A stretch of DNA of 64,000 nt, from the NCBI GenBank assembly GCA_034687125.1, contig JAQGBZ010000005.1, forward strand, positions 186,001 through 250,000, written 5' to 3'. Made by a program: the position numbers and the translations under genes. The notes under the pieces are model-generated. The model was given only the letters and a program-made list of their open reading frames with translations, did not search any database and had not been told where the DNA came from. Below are positions 36,411-47,084 of the stretch, one piece after another. The first letter of the stretch is position 1. Every line of letters begins with the position of its first letter. This stretch comes from Neelides folsomi. Its lineage: Eukaryota > Arthropoda > Collembola > Neelipleona > Neelidae.

Positions 36411-36444
36411 ATAAGTATGTATACATGCATGTATACATACTTAT
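36411..36444. repeat. 34-bp perfect palindrome
   Basis: The 17-base arm ATAAGTATGTATACATG is followed immediately by its exact reverse complement. There is no loop. The surroundings are rich in TATAC/ATAC repeats, so simple-repeat origin is likely. Confidence 0.9.
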
Positions 36445-36869
36445 TTATATATTACTGATAGGTAGGTTTAAACCTTATATTTATAATATATTTACTTTTA
36501 TAAATACTATATACCTTTCCATATTCATTTATTGTAAAGGGTGAGTATATGGTGTATATGATATGCCAGGAGGAGAATGGAATCTTATTTTCAAAATACT
36601 TTCTATTCTATATTTATTCGAGTAAAAGGTCGCCTGGCCGTTTTCGAATTATCTATCCAAATAAACTGGCGAGACGTTTATAAAAGAAATACATACATGA
36701 ATAACGCAAAGGGAAAAATAAAATATTTAATAATTTTGTTTTGAAATGGGCGGAGAAGCTTAATAGATTAGATAGATATACATATGTAGGTAGTACCATA
36801 CCTAAATAATTTGTATGTATGTATTTAAGCTTTGACTGCTTTAGTAAAGAAAATGGAATAAAATGTAAT
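36445..36869. other. Non-coding spacer before PREP pseudogene body
   Basis: AT-rich with short TA/TATG repeats. The PREP exons for roughly residues 45-190 should fall between 34.7 and 36.9 kb but cannot be found. Confidence 0.5.
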
Positions 36870-39800
36870 GAAAAAATATTTAAAATTGCCAGACGTCCTC
36901 CAAAAGATCAAATTCTCTGGAATTCATTGGACTCATGATAATAAAGGAATCTTTTACAGTGAATGTAATTCATAATTTGATTAATCTTGTTGAAGTTGTT
37001 ACTTAATTAATTAATAATTAATTTTCTAAATATATGATTTTTAGTGCTACAAAGACGATGATCATAAAGATGAATTTGAAACTGCAGCGTTGATTAATCA
37101 AAAGTTATTTTATCATTTTTTGGGAACTGAACAACCTGAGGACATATGGTTCAATTTGACAAAGGATCAAAATGGAGAATGTAATTTTATATATCATGAA
37201 TACTTGTAATTTATCATGTTATTTGGAGAACGCAATTATCTTTGTTAATATTTGCATATCTGCTGTAAATCTGTAATACATACTTTAGCCATTCATGGTA
37301 CGATTTTTTTAATGTTGAATTTCAGAAACGCACAAGTGTCAAATTGCGGAAATTACGTTATCGCGACTCCAAGGGAAGGACTTGAGAGAAACTTGATCCT
37401 CATTGCGAAGATAGAATATGATAATTCAACGGGAAGACCTCAAGCCCTCAAATTCACTCATGTAGTGAACGAGTTTGAAGCGAATTATTCCGTAATTATT
37501 TTTTATCCCCCAAAACAGTTTTTTATTTAAACTTTTATTGCGTTTTTATTGTTAACGCTCTTATAATTACAAGAGTTTTAAGATGTACAAGGTAAATGAG
37601 ATTTAATAAACTCAATTTAGTACATTACAAGTTTCAACGGACCAAATTTTTTGTTCCTTACAAATCTGCACGCTCCAAACTACAGAGTTGTTTCCATCAA
37701 CCTTGAAGAACCAGAAGAAGCCAAATGGAAAACAATTATTCAAGAAGATCAATTAGATCCCAACACTTATGCCAAAGCTTTAAAGAGTGAGCTTTTATTG
37801 TATTTAAACCTTACAGAGATTCACCATTTTACTACAAAACATATAACGATATTAATTATTATTTAAAGGTTAATATTAATTAAGTAATTTGACTTTAAAA
37901 TGAATTCCAGAAATGAGCTGATTGTGATTCGCATGCATGATGTTGCCGACACATTGAAGCTTTATGATATCAATGGATTGCCCCTTAAGAAATTCTCCTT
38001 TGGTTTTGGGTCAATCGTTGGGAAAAGTGGAGGAAGAAGACAAAAGGGGTTTTATTTCAAAGTGGAATCTTTTCTTGAACCAGGAACCATTTACAAAATT
38101 GATTTTAGTGCTGATTCATATAAAGCAGAAGTAATTTTAATATTATGTTTATTTAATAATTTACAACTCAAAAAATATTCAGCCGTTTTAAAATTTAATA
38201 AAAAAATATATCTTTTTCAAAGATTTAAAAATAACTAGATATGAGGTTGTCCAACTCTTTACTTATTACTTATTATAATGATTGGTGATATCAAGGAATG
38301 ATTTTACCAATATAAAATGAGTTAATTTTGATTGGATTTCTATAAATAATAGATTTACCATAAAACCAAACATCCGACCCTTGATATCAAAGAACTTGAC
38401 CAAATGTTTGAGTCAAAGCAAATATTTTATCCAAGTAAGGATGGAACGCATATTCCAATGACTATTACTAATAAAAAGGTAAATATTACTATTTAATGGT
38501 AGTATGGTAGTTTATAGTCTTGAATCTTATTTATCCATTAGTATTCAATTCTTGGTTTTAATAAGGGATTTGTGCAAAATGGTGAATTTCTATATACAGC
38601 GGATTCAGCACAAGTGTCAAACCTTATTTCTCCCCGAGACGAATTGCCTTCATTTTGGCTACAAATGGAAACCGTTCTGTTGCAAATATTCGTGAAGGAG
38701 GGTTTGTAAAATATCGAAACAACACCAATTTAATCACTTGAATATCTAAGAACATGTTTAACTTAAATCTAAAGCTGATTTGTATAACAATGATTAAAAA
38801 GCTAAGTTTATTCTTTTTTTAGAGAATATGGAGAAAGTTGGCATTCCAAGGGTTGCAGAAAAGATAAGCAGAATGGAATAGATGATTTTCTCTCCGCTAC
38901 AGAATTCCTCATTGCGAATAATTACACCAATTCGGAGAAATTAATTGCGAATGGAGCTTCCAATGGAGGACTACTGGTGACGGCTGCAATGAACCAAGAC
39001 CGTTTGGAGCAATTATTTCTTAAGTTGGGTTAGATTTAATATTCCTTAATTTAAGATTAAATTAGTATAAATAGATTTAAGAATTTGGGTATTTATTAAA
39101 TGTAAGTAGAGTACTCATTTTAAAATTTGCATTATCTATCGAGTATATCATCTGGGAAATTCCAATGAATCTAATCTTCCCCAATCATTTACCTAATCAA
39201 TAAAATAAATTTTGTTAAATATTTTGTTCAGCGTTCATGATATGCTCCGATTTTCTTATTTTTCAATTAGCCATGCTTGGAAGACAGAATATGGTGATCC
39301 AGAGGACTTCAAAGTTCTTATTAAATATTCCCCATTGCATAATGTGGAAATGCCTGAGAATGAAAATACTCAATATCCTGCAATTCTTCTCACGACAGGT
39401 ATAAATTTGACTTTAATTAAATTGTTAAAATATCTATGTTATCTTTAATACACTTATAACTTGCTGTATGTAAAAAATATCTTCAAGTTTTAAATGATTA
39501 GTGATTTAACATTAATTTTTCCTTTATTTGAAGCTGATCATGATGATCACGTTCCATTGCTTCATTCCTTTAAGATGATTTCCGAACTTCAATACAAAAT
39601 TGGGAAAAATACAAGACAGGTTGGAATTTTATGAATATTGTATTCTACATTAATGATAAATCTTGCAGAATTTTCATTCATTTTTAACTATCTTTCTAAA
39701 TTATCAGCTTAAATGCTGATTTACTGTTTCAAGATATTTATAATGTAAGTGTTTTCAAACAAACCCGATATTACTTCGAGTTGAAACTAACGCTGGGCAT

Positions 39801-40020
39801 GGATATGGAAAGCCAACATTGAAAATTGTAATTAATAATAATGTGTTTTATTTGTTTTATTTTATTGTATTTTATTTAAAATGTACATGAAAAGAATACA
39901 GTAACTTTATAATTGTTTCAATTTAGGTTGAAGAACTCAGACATTTTCTCTTTCGTTTTCGAAACATTGAAATTTACAGCAAATGAAGGAAATGGATATT
40001 CCACAATTCCCATTAACTAA
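36870..40020 (+). pseudogene. Body of a broken prolyl oligopeptidase copy
   Basis: PREP-like exons in the correct order: [20 protein letters not shown] (~36874), INQKLFYHFLGTEQPEDIW (~37040), CGNYVIATPREGLERN (~37330), YITSFNGPNFLFLTNLHAPN (~37620), ELIVIRMHDVADTLKLYD (~37912), QIFYPSKDGTHIPMTI (~38350), VANIREGG (~38670), NGASNGGLLVTAAMNQ (~38950), HAWKTEYGDPEDF (~39270), ADHDDHVPLLHS (~39535), TNAGHGYGKPTLKI (~39800), SDIFSFVFETLKF (~39930). Ser, Asp and His motifs are all recognisable and the His motif is canonical. However, the frame shifts inside the exon near 38600, again after the nucleophile exon (about 39000, with an in-frame stop in the expected frame), and in the last exon. The exons for the first propeller blades are absent. 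It is a host-gene pseudogene, fairly young, divergent from and next to the intact copy. Confidence 0.85.
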
Positions 40021-40394
40021 ACGAAAATTTAAGATTGAAACTCTGAAATGGAAAAATTATCTGTGAATGTAATTATACGATTGAAACTACCAAAATTAAC
40101 ATTTGAATTACTATGTATTATATACACAACCAAATTATATCTGTACTGGGTATATGTAAATCAGTAGAATAAAATTATTTTATAATTAATCATAATTACA
40201 AAATATTTACTTAAATTTTTATATATTATGTTAAAGTTGATAAAGATTGTTCATAATTAAAAATGATACGTAAATATATCAGCAACTTTAATCTTAAAAT
40301 AAAATCTATAAATATAAAGTTAATTTTTATAAAATCATTCTGGTAATCATACTGAAGATGTTTTCATGCATTCCTTTCCTTTTGTGAATCAGTC
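40021..40394. other. Intergenic, AT-rich
   Basis: Convergent 3' space between the PREP pseudogene and coilin. Nothing further seen. Confidence 0.55.
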
Positions 40395-42058
40395 TTATTG
40401 AGAAGGAACATGATGAGACGAAACTTCTACTCCATTGAGGTCTTCTGAAGGTAAGGGAAGTAATTTAGGATTGATCAAGAGATTGAACAGAATCAAATCC
40501 AAATTCGTACATTCTGACTCCACTCCTTCCATGTCATGTTCCTCTCCATCTTTTGAATAATCAAGCTCAAAGATTCCCGATCGAGTCACTTTCTCTTTTT
40601 CTATAAAAATAATAGTGGTACTTTTTAGTATTTCAAGTACTTCCTAGAATTTCTTTAGTTTTAAGTCTTTTAAGTTAAATGTAAATTATTATTATTTATG
40701 TAAACTCATTGTTAGTGTTTACTTGTATAAGTGAGCTTCAAGCTTTCAGTTTCCATTTCAATCGAATCAACAATTGCTTCTCTGTAGTTCGAAAGTCGAG
40801 GATTGTAATTCTCTCCAAGATCAATGATCTAAAATTTAAAAAATCTCAAATATAATATGCTATTAGTGGCTCCAAAATGTTATGATTAATGTTATTGATA
40901 GTTCAAGATTTTAAAACGAAAATTATTTCTTATTGAATTAATGTAAAATTAACTAATCAATCAATTTACTTTTATTTCTTACTTTGAAAGCAATTTTATC
41001 GCCAACCGAAATTTCATTAATATTTTTGATCGCTTTGTAACTCTCGTAAGTTTCCTCTGAGGTTTCTCGCTTTGTCTCGACCTTAATTGGTGAAATGATG
41101 GAAGTCTCATCAAAGACAGACATGTCGTAAACCACAGGAACCAGTTCAGCTCTATTGAGGAATTTTGGAAGAGCAGGGGTGTCAGGTCCACGACCCTTTG
41201 ACCCTCCAATACCTCGTGCACTCGCATTGAAAGTGACCTTTGAGTTCTTCAAAGACGGCGGAGTTCCAGGGGTTGTGAAAACTATCTCAGAATTCACTTT
41301 CCCAAGTTGGCCATTCTTGACAAATGGAGAAGATCCGGCATTGTTAGTGGTCACTTCGAGATTCCCATTGATACTTCCATCAGTTGTATCACCCGACTCT
41401 TTGATAGTTTCAATCAGAGCTTTGTTCTTTGATCGATAGCGACGTCTTCGTCGTTTAGCGGCGACTGTGAGGAGAGAATCGTCGAAATTTTCACAATTAT
41501 CAGAGTCATTTTGCCCATTGGTTGCTTCGAGGACTGACAATGAATCCACGTCAGCGAAGGCAACGTTCAGATCATTTGACCCATTGGGAAATGGAGTCGA
41601 AGAAAGGAAGCTTGGCGCTTTTGCGATAATTGGTTGAGGACTCTTTTTCTTTTTAGCTTTATCGATCGGTTCTGTTGGAAGGACTCTATAATAAAAATAA
41701 AATTATTAAATATTGTAAGATTGATAAATTGATATGAGTGTTATAAACATAAATAATGCAGAAATTAAATAAATTTTAAGTTAATTGTAAAATGAATAAA
41801 AACTTACTCGATGGGTCCTTTAATAGCGTTAAAAATGAGAGCATCATCTGATTCTAAAAGTCGATATCCAGAAAAGACAAACTTAAAATGAGAAGTTGGC
41901 TCTTTGTTGAAAAATGTCCTTGCGACGTGACGTTTGACATCTTCGACCGTCCTTGCTGAAATGGGCTTCAAGATGAATATCCTTGGATCACGATTATCGC
42001 ACAAATGTGGACTAATGTCAAGACGAAGCCCAACAAGTTCCTCTGACTGGTTTCCCAT
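40395..42058 (-). CDS. COIL: Coilin-like Cajal-body protein
   Basis: Exons (minus): 42058-41808, 41685-40983, 40828-40723 and 40600-40395; 421 residues, frame closed. The N-terminal ~80 residues match the coilin ubiquitin-like self-association domain (GLRLDISPHLCDNRDPRIFI ... VEDVKRHVARTFF ... FSGYRLLESDDALIF). The middle is basic and disordered, with KKKKSP and a strong KRRRRRYRSKNKA tract fitting nuclear/nucleolar localisation. The C-terminal part has the coilin Tudor-like signature split by an intron: EISVGDKIAFK then IIDLGENYNPRLSNYREAIV, which is coilin's YxPE-SDYREA-type block. Coilin organises Cajal bodies and snRNP maturation. Assignment rests on both ends agreeing with the family; the middle is not conserved. 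Confidence is good but not absolute. Confidence 0.82.
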
Positions 42059-43034
42059 CTTCTAACAAAATATACAAATCTCTTTGTTACTCCATGTTAA
42101 TTGTATGCATAAATGGTGATTGCAAATAAGGATTAACATAAAAGATAACAATTTTGCCGCATACCGGTAAAATGGCTCCGAGACCCGGATCAAATCTACA
42201 AACCTTCAAACTGTATTAAATCTTGCACTTATATAAATACTTATGAACAACGACGAATGATTACCTTACCCGTTATAGTATAGGGTCAGTTTGTTATTAG
42301 CTAAATCCTTTTAATTTTAACGGGTATTTAGGAATTGGAAGGAACGTGCAAAATCAAACTCAAAACTCAACTGACCAAATTGCAATGAGCAAGAAAGAAG
42401 GAAAGAGCGAGGGAATCTAAAACTCAAATTCAATGCCGCTCTTGCAAACTACTTTTAGCTAAATTCAATTTCCACTCCGGGAACAATTTGTTGAACCATT
42501 AATTTAGAATCATTTTGCAATCTTCATGAATGTATTGTTAATTCTGGATTAACCTGCTTATCGATATTTAATGTGATTATAATTACATCCCTCAGATAGT
42601 TTATTATTCAATCCACTATTCGCCCCTATTTCACATTCAAGATGAGTCACATAAGATTTTAGTCAATCTTTTCAAAAGGTAACAAAAATTAAAATTCGTT
42701 ATAAATTTTCATAATTAATTTTCTCCAAATGTTATTTCATAAAATTATATTTTTTAATATTAATTAAATACACTATAAGAATTTTTACATTATCTTCTTA
42801 AAATAACATAGCCTTAAAGATTTGTGGTTTTAAAGAATTTGGTTAATGAAGTTGGTTATAGCAGTAATTTTATAATCGAAATGTGTTTTGTCATAGGAGT
42901 CCTTGGAAATCATCGAATAACAAAAGAACAATTTGAAGGGCTTAAGATTCTCTTCAGATTCTCTTCAGAGAGAATAAAACAGTTCGAGATACACAGAGAC
43001 TTCATTTTGGGAGTAATTTGAGGACCAGAATATA
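42059..43034. other. Intergenic between divergent coilin and TMX2
   Basis: Shared upstream region of coilin (minus) and TMX2 (plus). An open stretch at 42824-43021 precedes the TMX2 ATG but shows no homology and ends in a stop, so it is not called. Confidence 0.55.
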
Positions 43035-44130
43035 ATGGCACCTTTAAAAGACGAGTTAAAAGGGTTCCTTCATTTGTACTACTTGGCCAATTTCCTCCTA
43101 TGTTTGTCATTCCCAGTATGCAAAGTTATGAGTCCAATATGCGATGTCCTCTTCGAGGGCGAGTGTGAATTTGACATGAGACAGATGGAGATTTTGTTCT
43201 TTCTCCTTATCGTCGTCATGATCCGGGCGAGGAAAACTGGGTCCATGACCTTCGTCTCCTACTTCAACAACTCCTTCATATACTGCAAAGTCGCAAACCT
43301 CGTCCTTTGGTTCCTTGAGTACAAGCCTTATGGATTAACTTTCGCCATTTTATTTTTCTGTAAGTCCTTTTAAATACTATTTACATAAATTGATCTAATG
43401 ATTAATAATTTATTTTCAATATTTAGATATTACAATTTCAACTTTTAATTTACAAGCTTTAACTTACTTAGTTAGAAGCGTTAAATTCTTAAATGAGATT
43501 TATTAATTATTTAGTGCAAGGATTTCTTCTTCCTCAACCTGTTTATGGTGGCCCACAAAATGTAATTTACTTCCGAGACAAGAACACTTTTAAAGAAGAA
43601 ATTTCCAGAGATGTTGTTTGGCTCATTGAATTTTACACTGCTTGGAATCCCTCATGTGTCAATTTTGCACCTATTTTTGCCGAACTTTCTGCCATGTAAG
43701 ATAAAAATCCAAGAATTTTATATTAACTGATAAATTAACGACAATGTAAATATACGATATATGTATCATTAGATTTGGATATATTGAATATTTATTAATA
43801 TTTGTTTCTTATTGTTTTGCCAGATATACTACCCCAAGTTTAAAGTTTGGAAAAGTTGATTTGGGAAGATTTCCTGATATCGGAGCTGATTATGGCATTA
43901 AAGACTCAGCTTTTAAATCCCAACTTCCCTTCCTTATGCTTTTCAAGAACGGAACTGTAACTTTGTATCGGCCAGTTATCCAAGCCGGGAAACTCGTCAA
44001 GTTTCACTTCAATAAGGAAAACATCATCTTTACTTTTGATCTGAACAACTTGAAGGAACAAGCCGTTGCTCGTGATGCCGCAGAAAAGAAAGAGAAGAAA
44101 GAAAAGAAATCTCATATTAAAGCTGATTAA
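43035..44130 (+). CDS. TMX2: Thioredoxin-related transmembrane protein 2
   Basis: ER membrane thioredoxin-family protein. Exons 43035-43359, 43515-43695 and 43824-44130; 270 residues. Structure: an N-terminal membrane segment (YYLANFLLCLSFPVCKVM), the family's lumenal block CEFDMRQMEILFFLLIVVMI, a further membrane pair (CKVANLVLWFLEYKPYGLTF), then the thioredoxin-like domain. The domain includes VIYFRDKNTFKEEISRD, WLIEFYTAWNPSCVNFAPIF, KFGKVDLGRFPDIGADYGI and the cis-Pro loop QLPFLMLF. The active site reads NPSC, with only the second Cys of the usual CxxC. This is normal for TMX2 (SNDC in human), so a classical oxidoreductase role is unlikely. The C-terminus is a Lys-rich tail (KKEKKEKKSHIKAD) in the place of the family's KKxx-type ER retrieval signal. 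Spacing across the first intron matches human TMX2 residue for residue. Confidence 0.93.
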
Positions 44131-45832
44131 TTAAAAATAATTCTAGAATATAAAATTTTAGTCACGGACCCTTTGCATTTCAATTTATATTTTCAACCTT
44201 TCTTCTTTAACAATCCTCAATTACTCATCTTAATGTTAGACGCTATTAAATTGTGTATATAAAATTGTAGTTACTTATATAGACGCATTTATGTTTTGTA
44301 GTAAGTTTTATTAGTTGTGTTCAAACCGTCTGTTGAGGTTTTACTTAAATGCCTATTTAATGTACTTATCAAGTATTGATATCAACATCGTTTAGTATTT
44401 AAAAGTACCAACTTCCTATAATTCTTAACTATCCAAAAATTATTTTAATCTAGCAATAATAGAATTGACAATTGAAAGTTAAATCTTAATTGACAAATAT
44501 TGCCAATGCATTTAAAAATAATTGACTGTTCTAAACGGGTCTAAAATATCAAATTAAGTGTTTTCAGTTTCCACTTGTCTCTTTGCTAATAACCCAATTG
44601 ATACAGTTTTGAACTATATTAATCAAACATGATGAAATGAAGATGCATAAAGTACAATGGCGTCTTATTAAATGTTTAATTGACAAAAACGAAGTTGAAT
44701 AAAAAGCCTTTTTTGATTTACCCTTTTAATGCTTTAATTCTTTATCTTCAAACTTACCATTGTTGTCCTTTTACATAGTTAATCCAGGACATAATCTTAA
44801 ATTCAGTTTATAAAGTTTAAACCATGCTCATATTTCAAAAGGAAATTAAACGCTTCTTATAATAACATACCAAAGCTCTCATTAAACTTATTAAATTATA
44901 ACCATAAATCTCGATTTATGTCATATTATATTTCTATCACATACATATTATTGACAAACCATTATTGCATAAAACTCAATTGAATCTTATTATATTAGCT
45001 TAAGCGTTCGGTAAAGGTATAGGACTCCGGACTTCTATACAAGTGTACTTGGTTTGTTAAAGGATGCATAGTGTCTTCAGAAAACGACCAGTTTATAATC
45101 CATCAATGAAAAGCATTGACAATGAGTTGAAGTAAAAAGACGGAAGTGATGTTTTAAAAGAAAGAAAAATGGGAACAATTACATAAATAATAAATTGACA
45201 TGGTCGGAATTGAATCCTCCTCTTTGGGCATTGAACATTAGAAGTAGAAGCCATTTGAATGTATAATAAGTGTAGAGGCAAAGTACATAAATATAGTGCC
45301 TTTATTAAAGCATGAAAACACTGTGAGTTTCAAGAACTGGAAAATTTCTTCGTGGAACATTTCATATAATATCTATACACATGTCAATTTGAGTATCGGA
45401 AATATTCCACTTTCAACTCCTTCGATTCCTTTGCTATAAAAACTCGCCCTCATTCCCCTTCAAAGTTCAATTCACATGGGATATATTTGATACTCCTCTT
45501 TACTTCACGATAACTTGTATAACTATAATAAAAGTTATAAAATGGACTACCATTGAAAAAGCCTTTTTATACTCTGAGGTATAAAAAGAAACCCGAGGAG
45601 TATTAGATAATTGTGGAGAGAATACAACACCTCCATTTATTTTTAATGTCTATTTCCTATTTCTTCCAGCTCGACCAACTCCACTTGTCTTTATTTCATG
45701 TTTTTCTCTGATGTTCGTTTCATTTGCCATTATTGGGAACAGTCGAACGATTGGGGACCGTGCTGGTTCAACTTCTCAGAATACTTTTATTTGCATTCTA
45801 CTTCAGACAGAGAAAAGGTTTCTTGAATCCTC
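44131..45832. other. Intergenic, AT-rich
   Basis: No gene found. A TATAAAA with a plausible initiator (about 45435-45475) lies 400 bases upstream of the next gene and could be its promoter with a leader exon. That is only a suggestion. Confidence 0.5.
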
Positions 45833-46835
45833 ATGGGTAAGAAATTCTAACAAGCATTAAGAATTGGTATTTTTATTGTTTTGATAAATGTACTTCGCAA
45901 AAATACATAATATTAGCTTATTTATTAATTTAATTTGTTTGTTTTAATCAAATCTTAATTTAACATTAAACAATGGAGCAATGGATTATTAAAATTTTAA
46001 AGAATAGAGCTGAAAGCTAAATAATGAAATTTTGAATGATTTAAGATTCTTTTGGTGAATTTCCTCCTGCTAAAAGAGGACGAGGACGACCAAGATTGGA
46101 TAATCCACCTGTAAGTTTTAATCATATGCCGAGGGGAACACCAAACGTTCCAAAAATTCCATTCTACGGCTCACATTTTGCTGAAAGTTCTGCGTCGTCT
46201 GATGGTTCACATTAAATTAAATATAATTAACGACATTTTTAAACTATATTCTTGATGTATCATGATCTTTTTTTTAACTTGAAAAAAATTAAATAATATA
46301 ACATGATTAATTAACAATGGTTGGATTTTTAGTTGGTGAGGAATTTCTGGACGATATTTCAGACAAGTTGAAGTCGTACACTCGATTCCGAAGAAACAAC
46401 GAGCTCATTGCTCATGTCTTTTCTCGGGTTATCCTCCCGACAAGGGCCAGTTTTACCCGAGAGGATATTTTGCACGAACATAAATACGACATTCAGAGGA
46501 TTCAAATTCTGAGAGATAGGATTAAAAGAGCCAAAGCTCATTTGGTAAAATAAGATAATTTTATATTTAATGAGCTAAAATGTTAATTTTGTATATGGTA
46601 AACCAATGAGAAATAATAACGATTATTTTGCATTCAGACCAGGATCAACAATGAAATTCAAGCATGTGAGGAAACCCAAGCCAAAAAACTAAAAGAGATC
46701 GAAACCTCCCGGCAAGCCTTTGAGAAAGCTTATGAAGAACAATGCAAGGAATGTCCCTTCAGAATTGGCACGTTTTCAGCAATGGTCGAAGATCAATACC
46801 AAAAATTGAAAATGGAAAATGGAATTTTTTCATAA
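45833..46835 (+). CDS. AT-hook and coiled-coil nuclear protein, 190 aa
   Basis: Exons 45833-45836 (ATGG only), 46046-46204, 46333-46544 and 46638-46835 close in frame. The N-terminus contains an AT-hook (AKRGRGRPRLDN, about residues 9-20), so minor-groove DNA binding is likely. Then follow a Ser-rich linker, VGEEFLDDISDKLKSYTRF and a long helical/coiled-coil half (IQRIQILRDRIKRAKAHL; EIQACEETQAKKLKEIETSR). There are two Cys near the end (EEQCKECPF). I do not recognise the family. Two alternatives exist: exon 2 read through its donor encodes a 56-residue AT-hook peptide ending SDGSH, and the helical part alone could start at an ATG at 46317. The spliced form is preferred because phases match at all three junctions. 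Confidence 0.58.
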
Positions 46836-47084
46836 GCAATTTCATAAACATGTCAAAGTTTTAATTCCTAAAGGTTATCATCGGATATCTTCAAGTTAGA
46901 CTTTTTATAACGTTTTTTTTACATTTAAAGTAATTTAATGTTAATAATTTGCCAATAATTAATAATTAACAATAATTTTGTTAACAATTTTAATAAGCAA
47001 TTAATCAAATATCACAATCAAAAACAAGAATTTTTACTCAAAAATCTTTAAAACAAAAACATTTCATTTTCATACAACTCTAAT

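Noticed and set aside
37180-37340. Possible break between the second and third exons of the PREP pseudogene body
   Set aside because: The near donor puts the frame out, but a later donor (about 37210) would keep it, so I do not count this as a break. The frame changes near 38600, 39000 and in the last exon remain.
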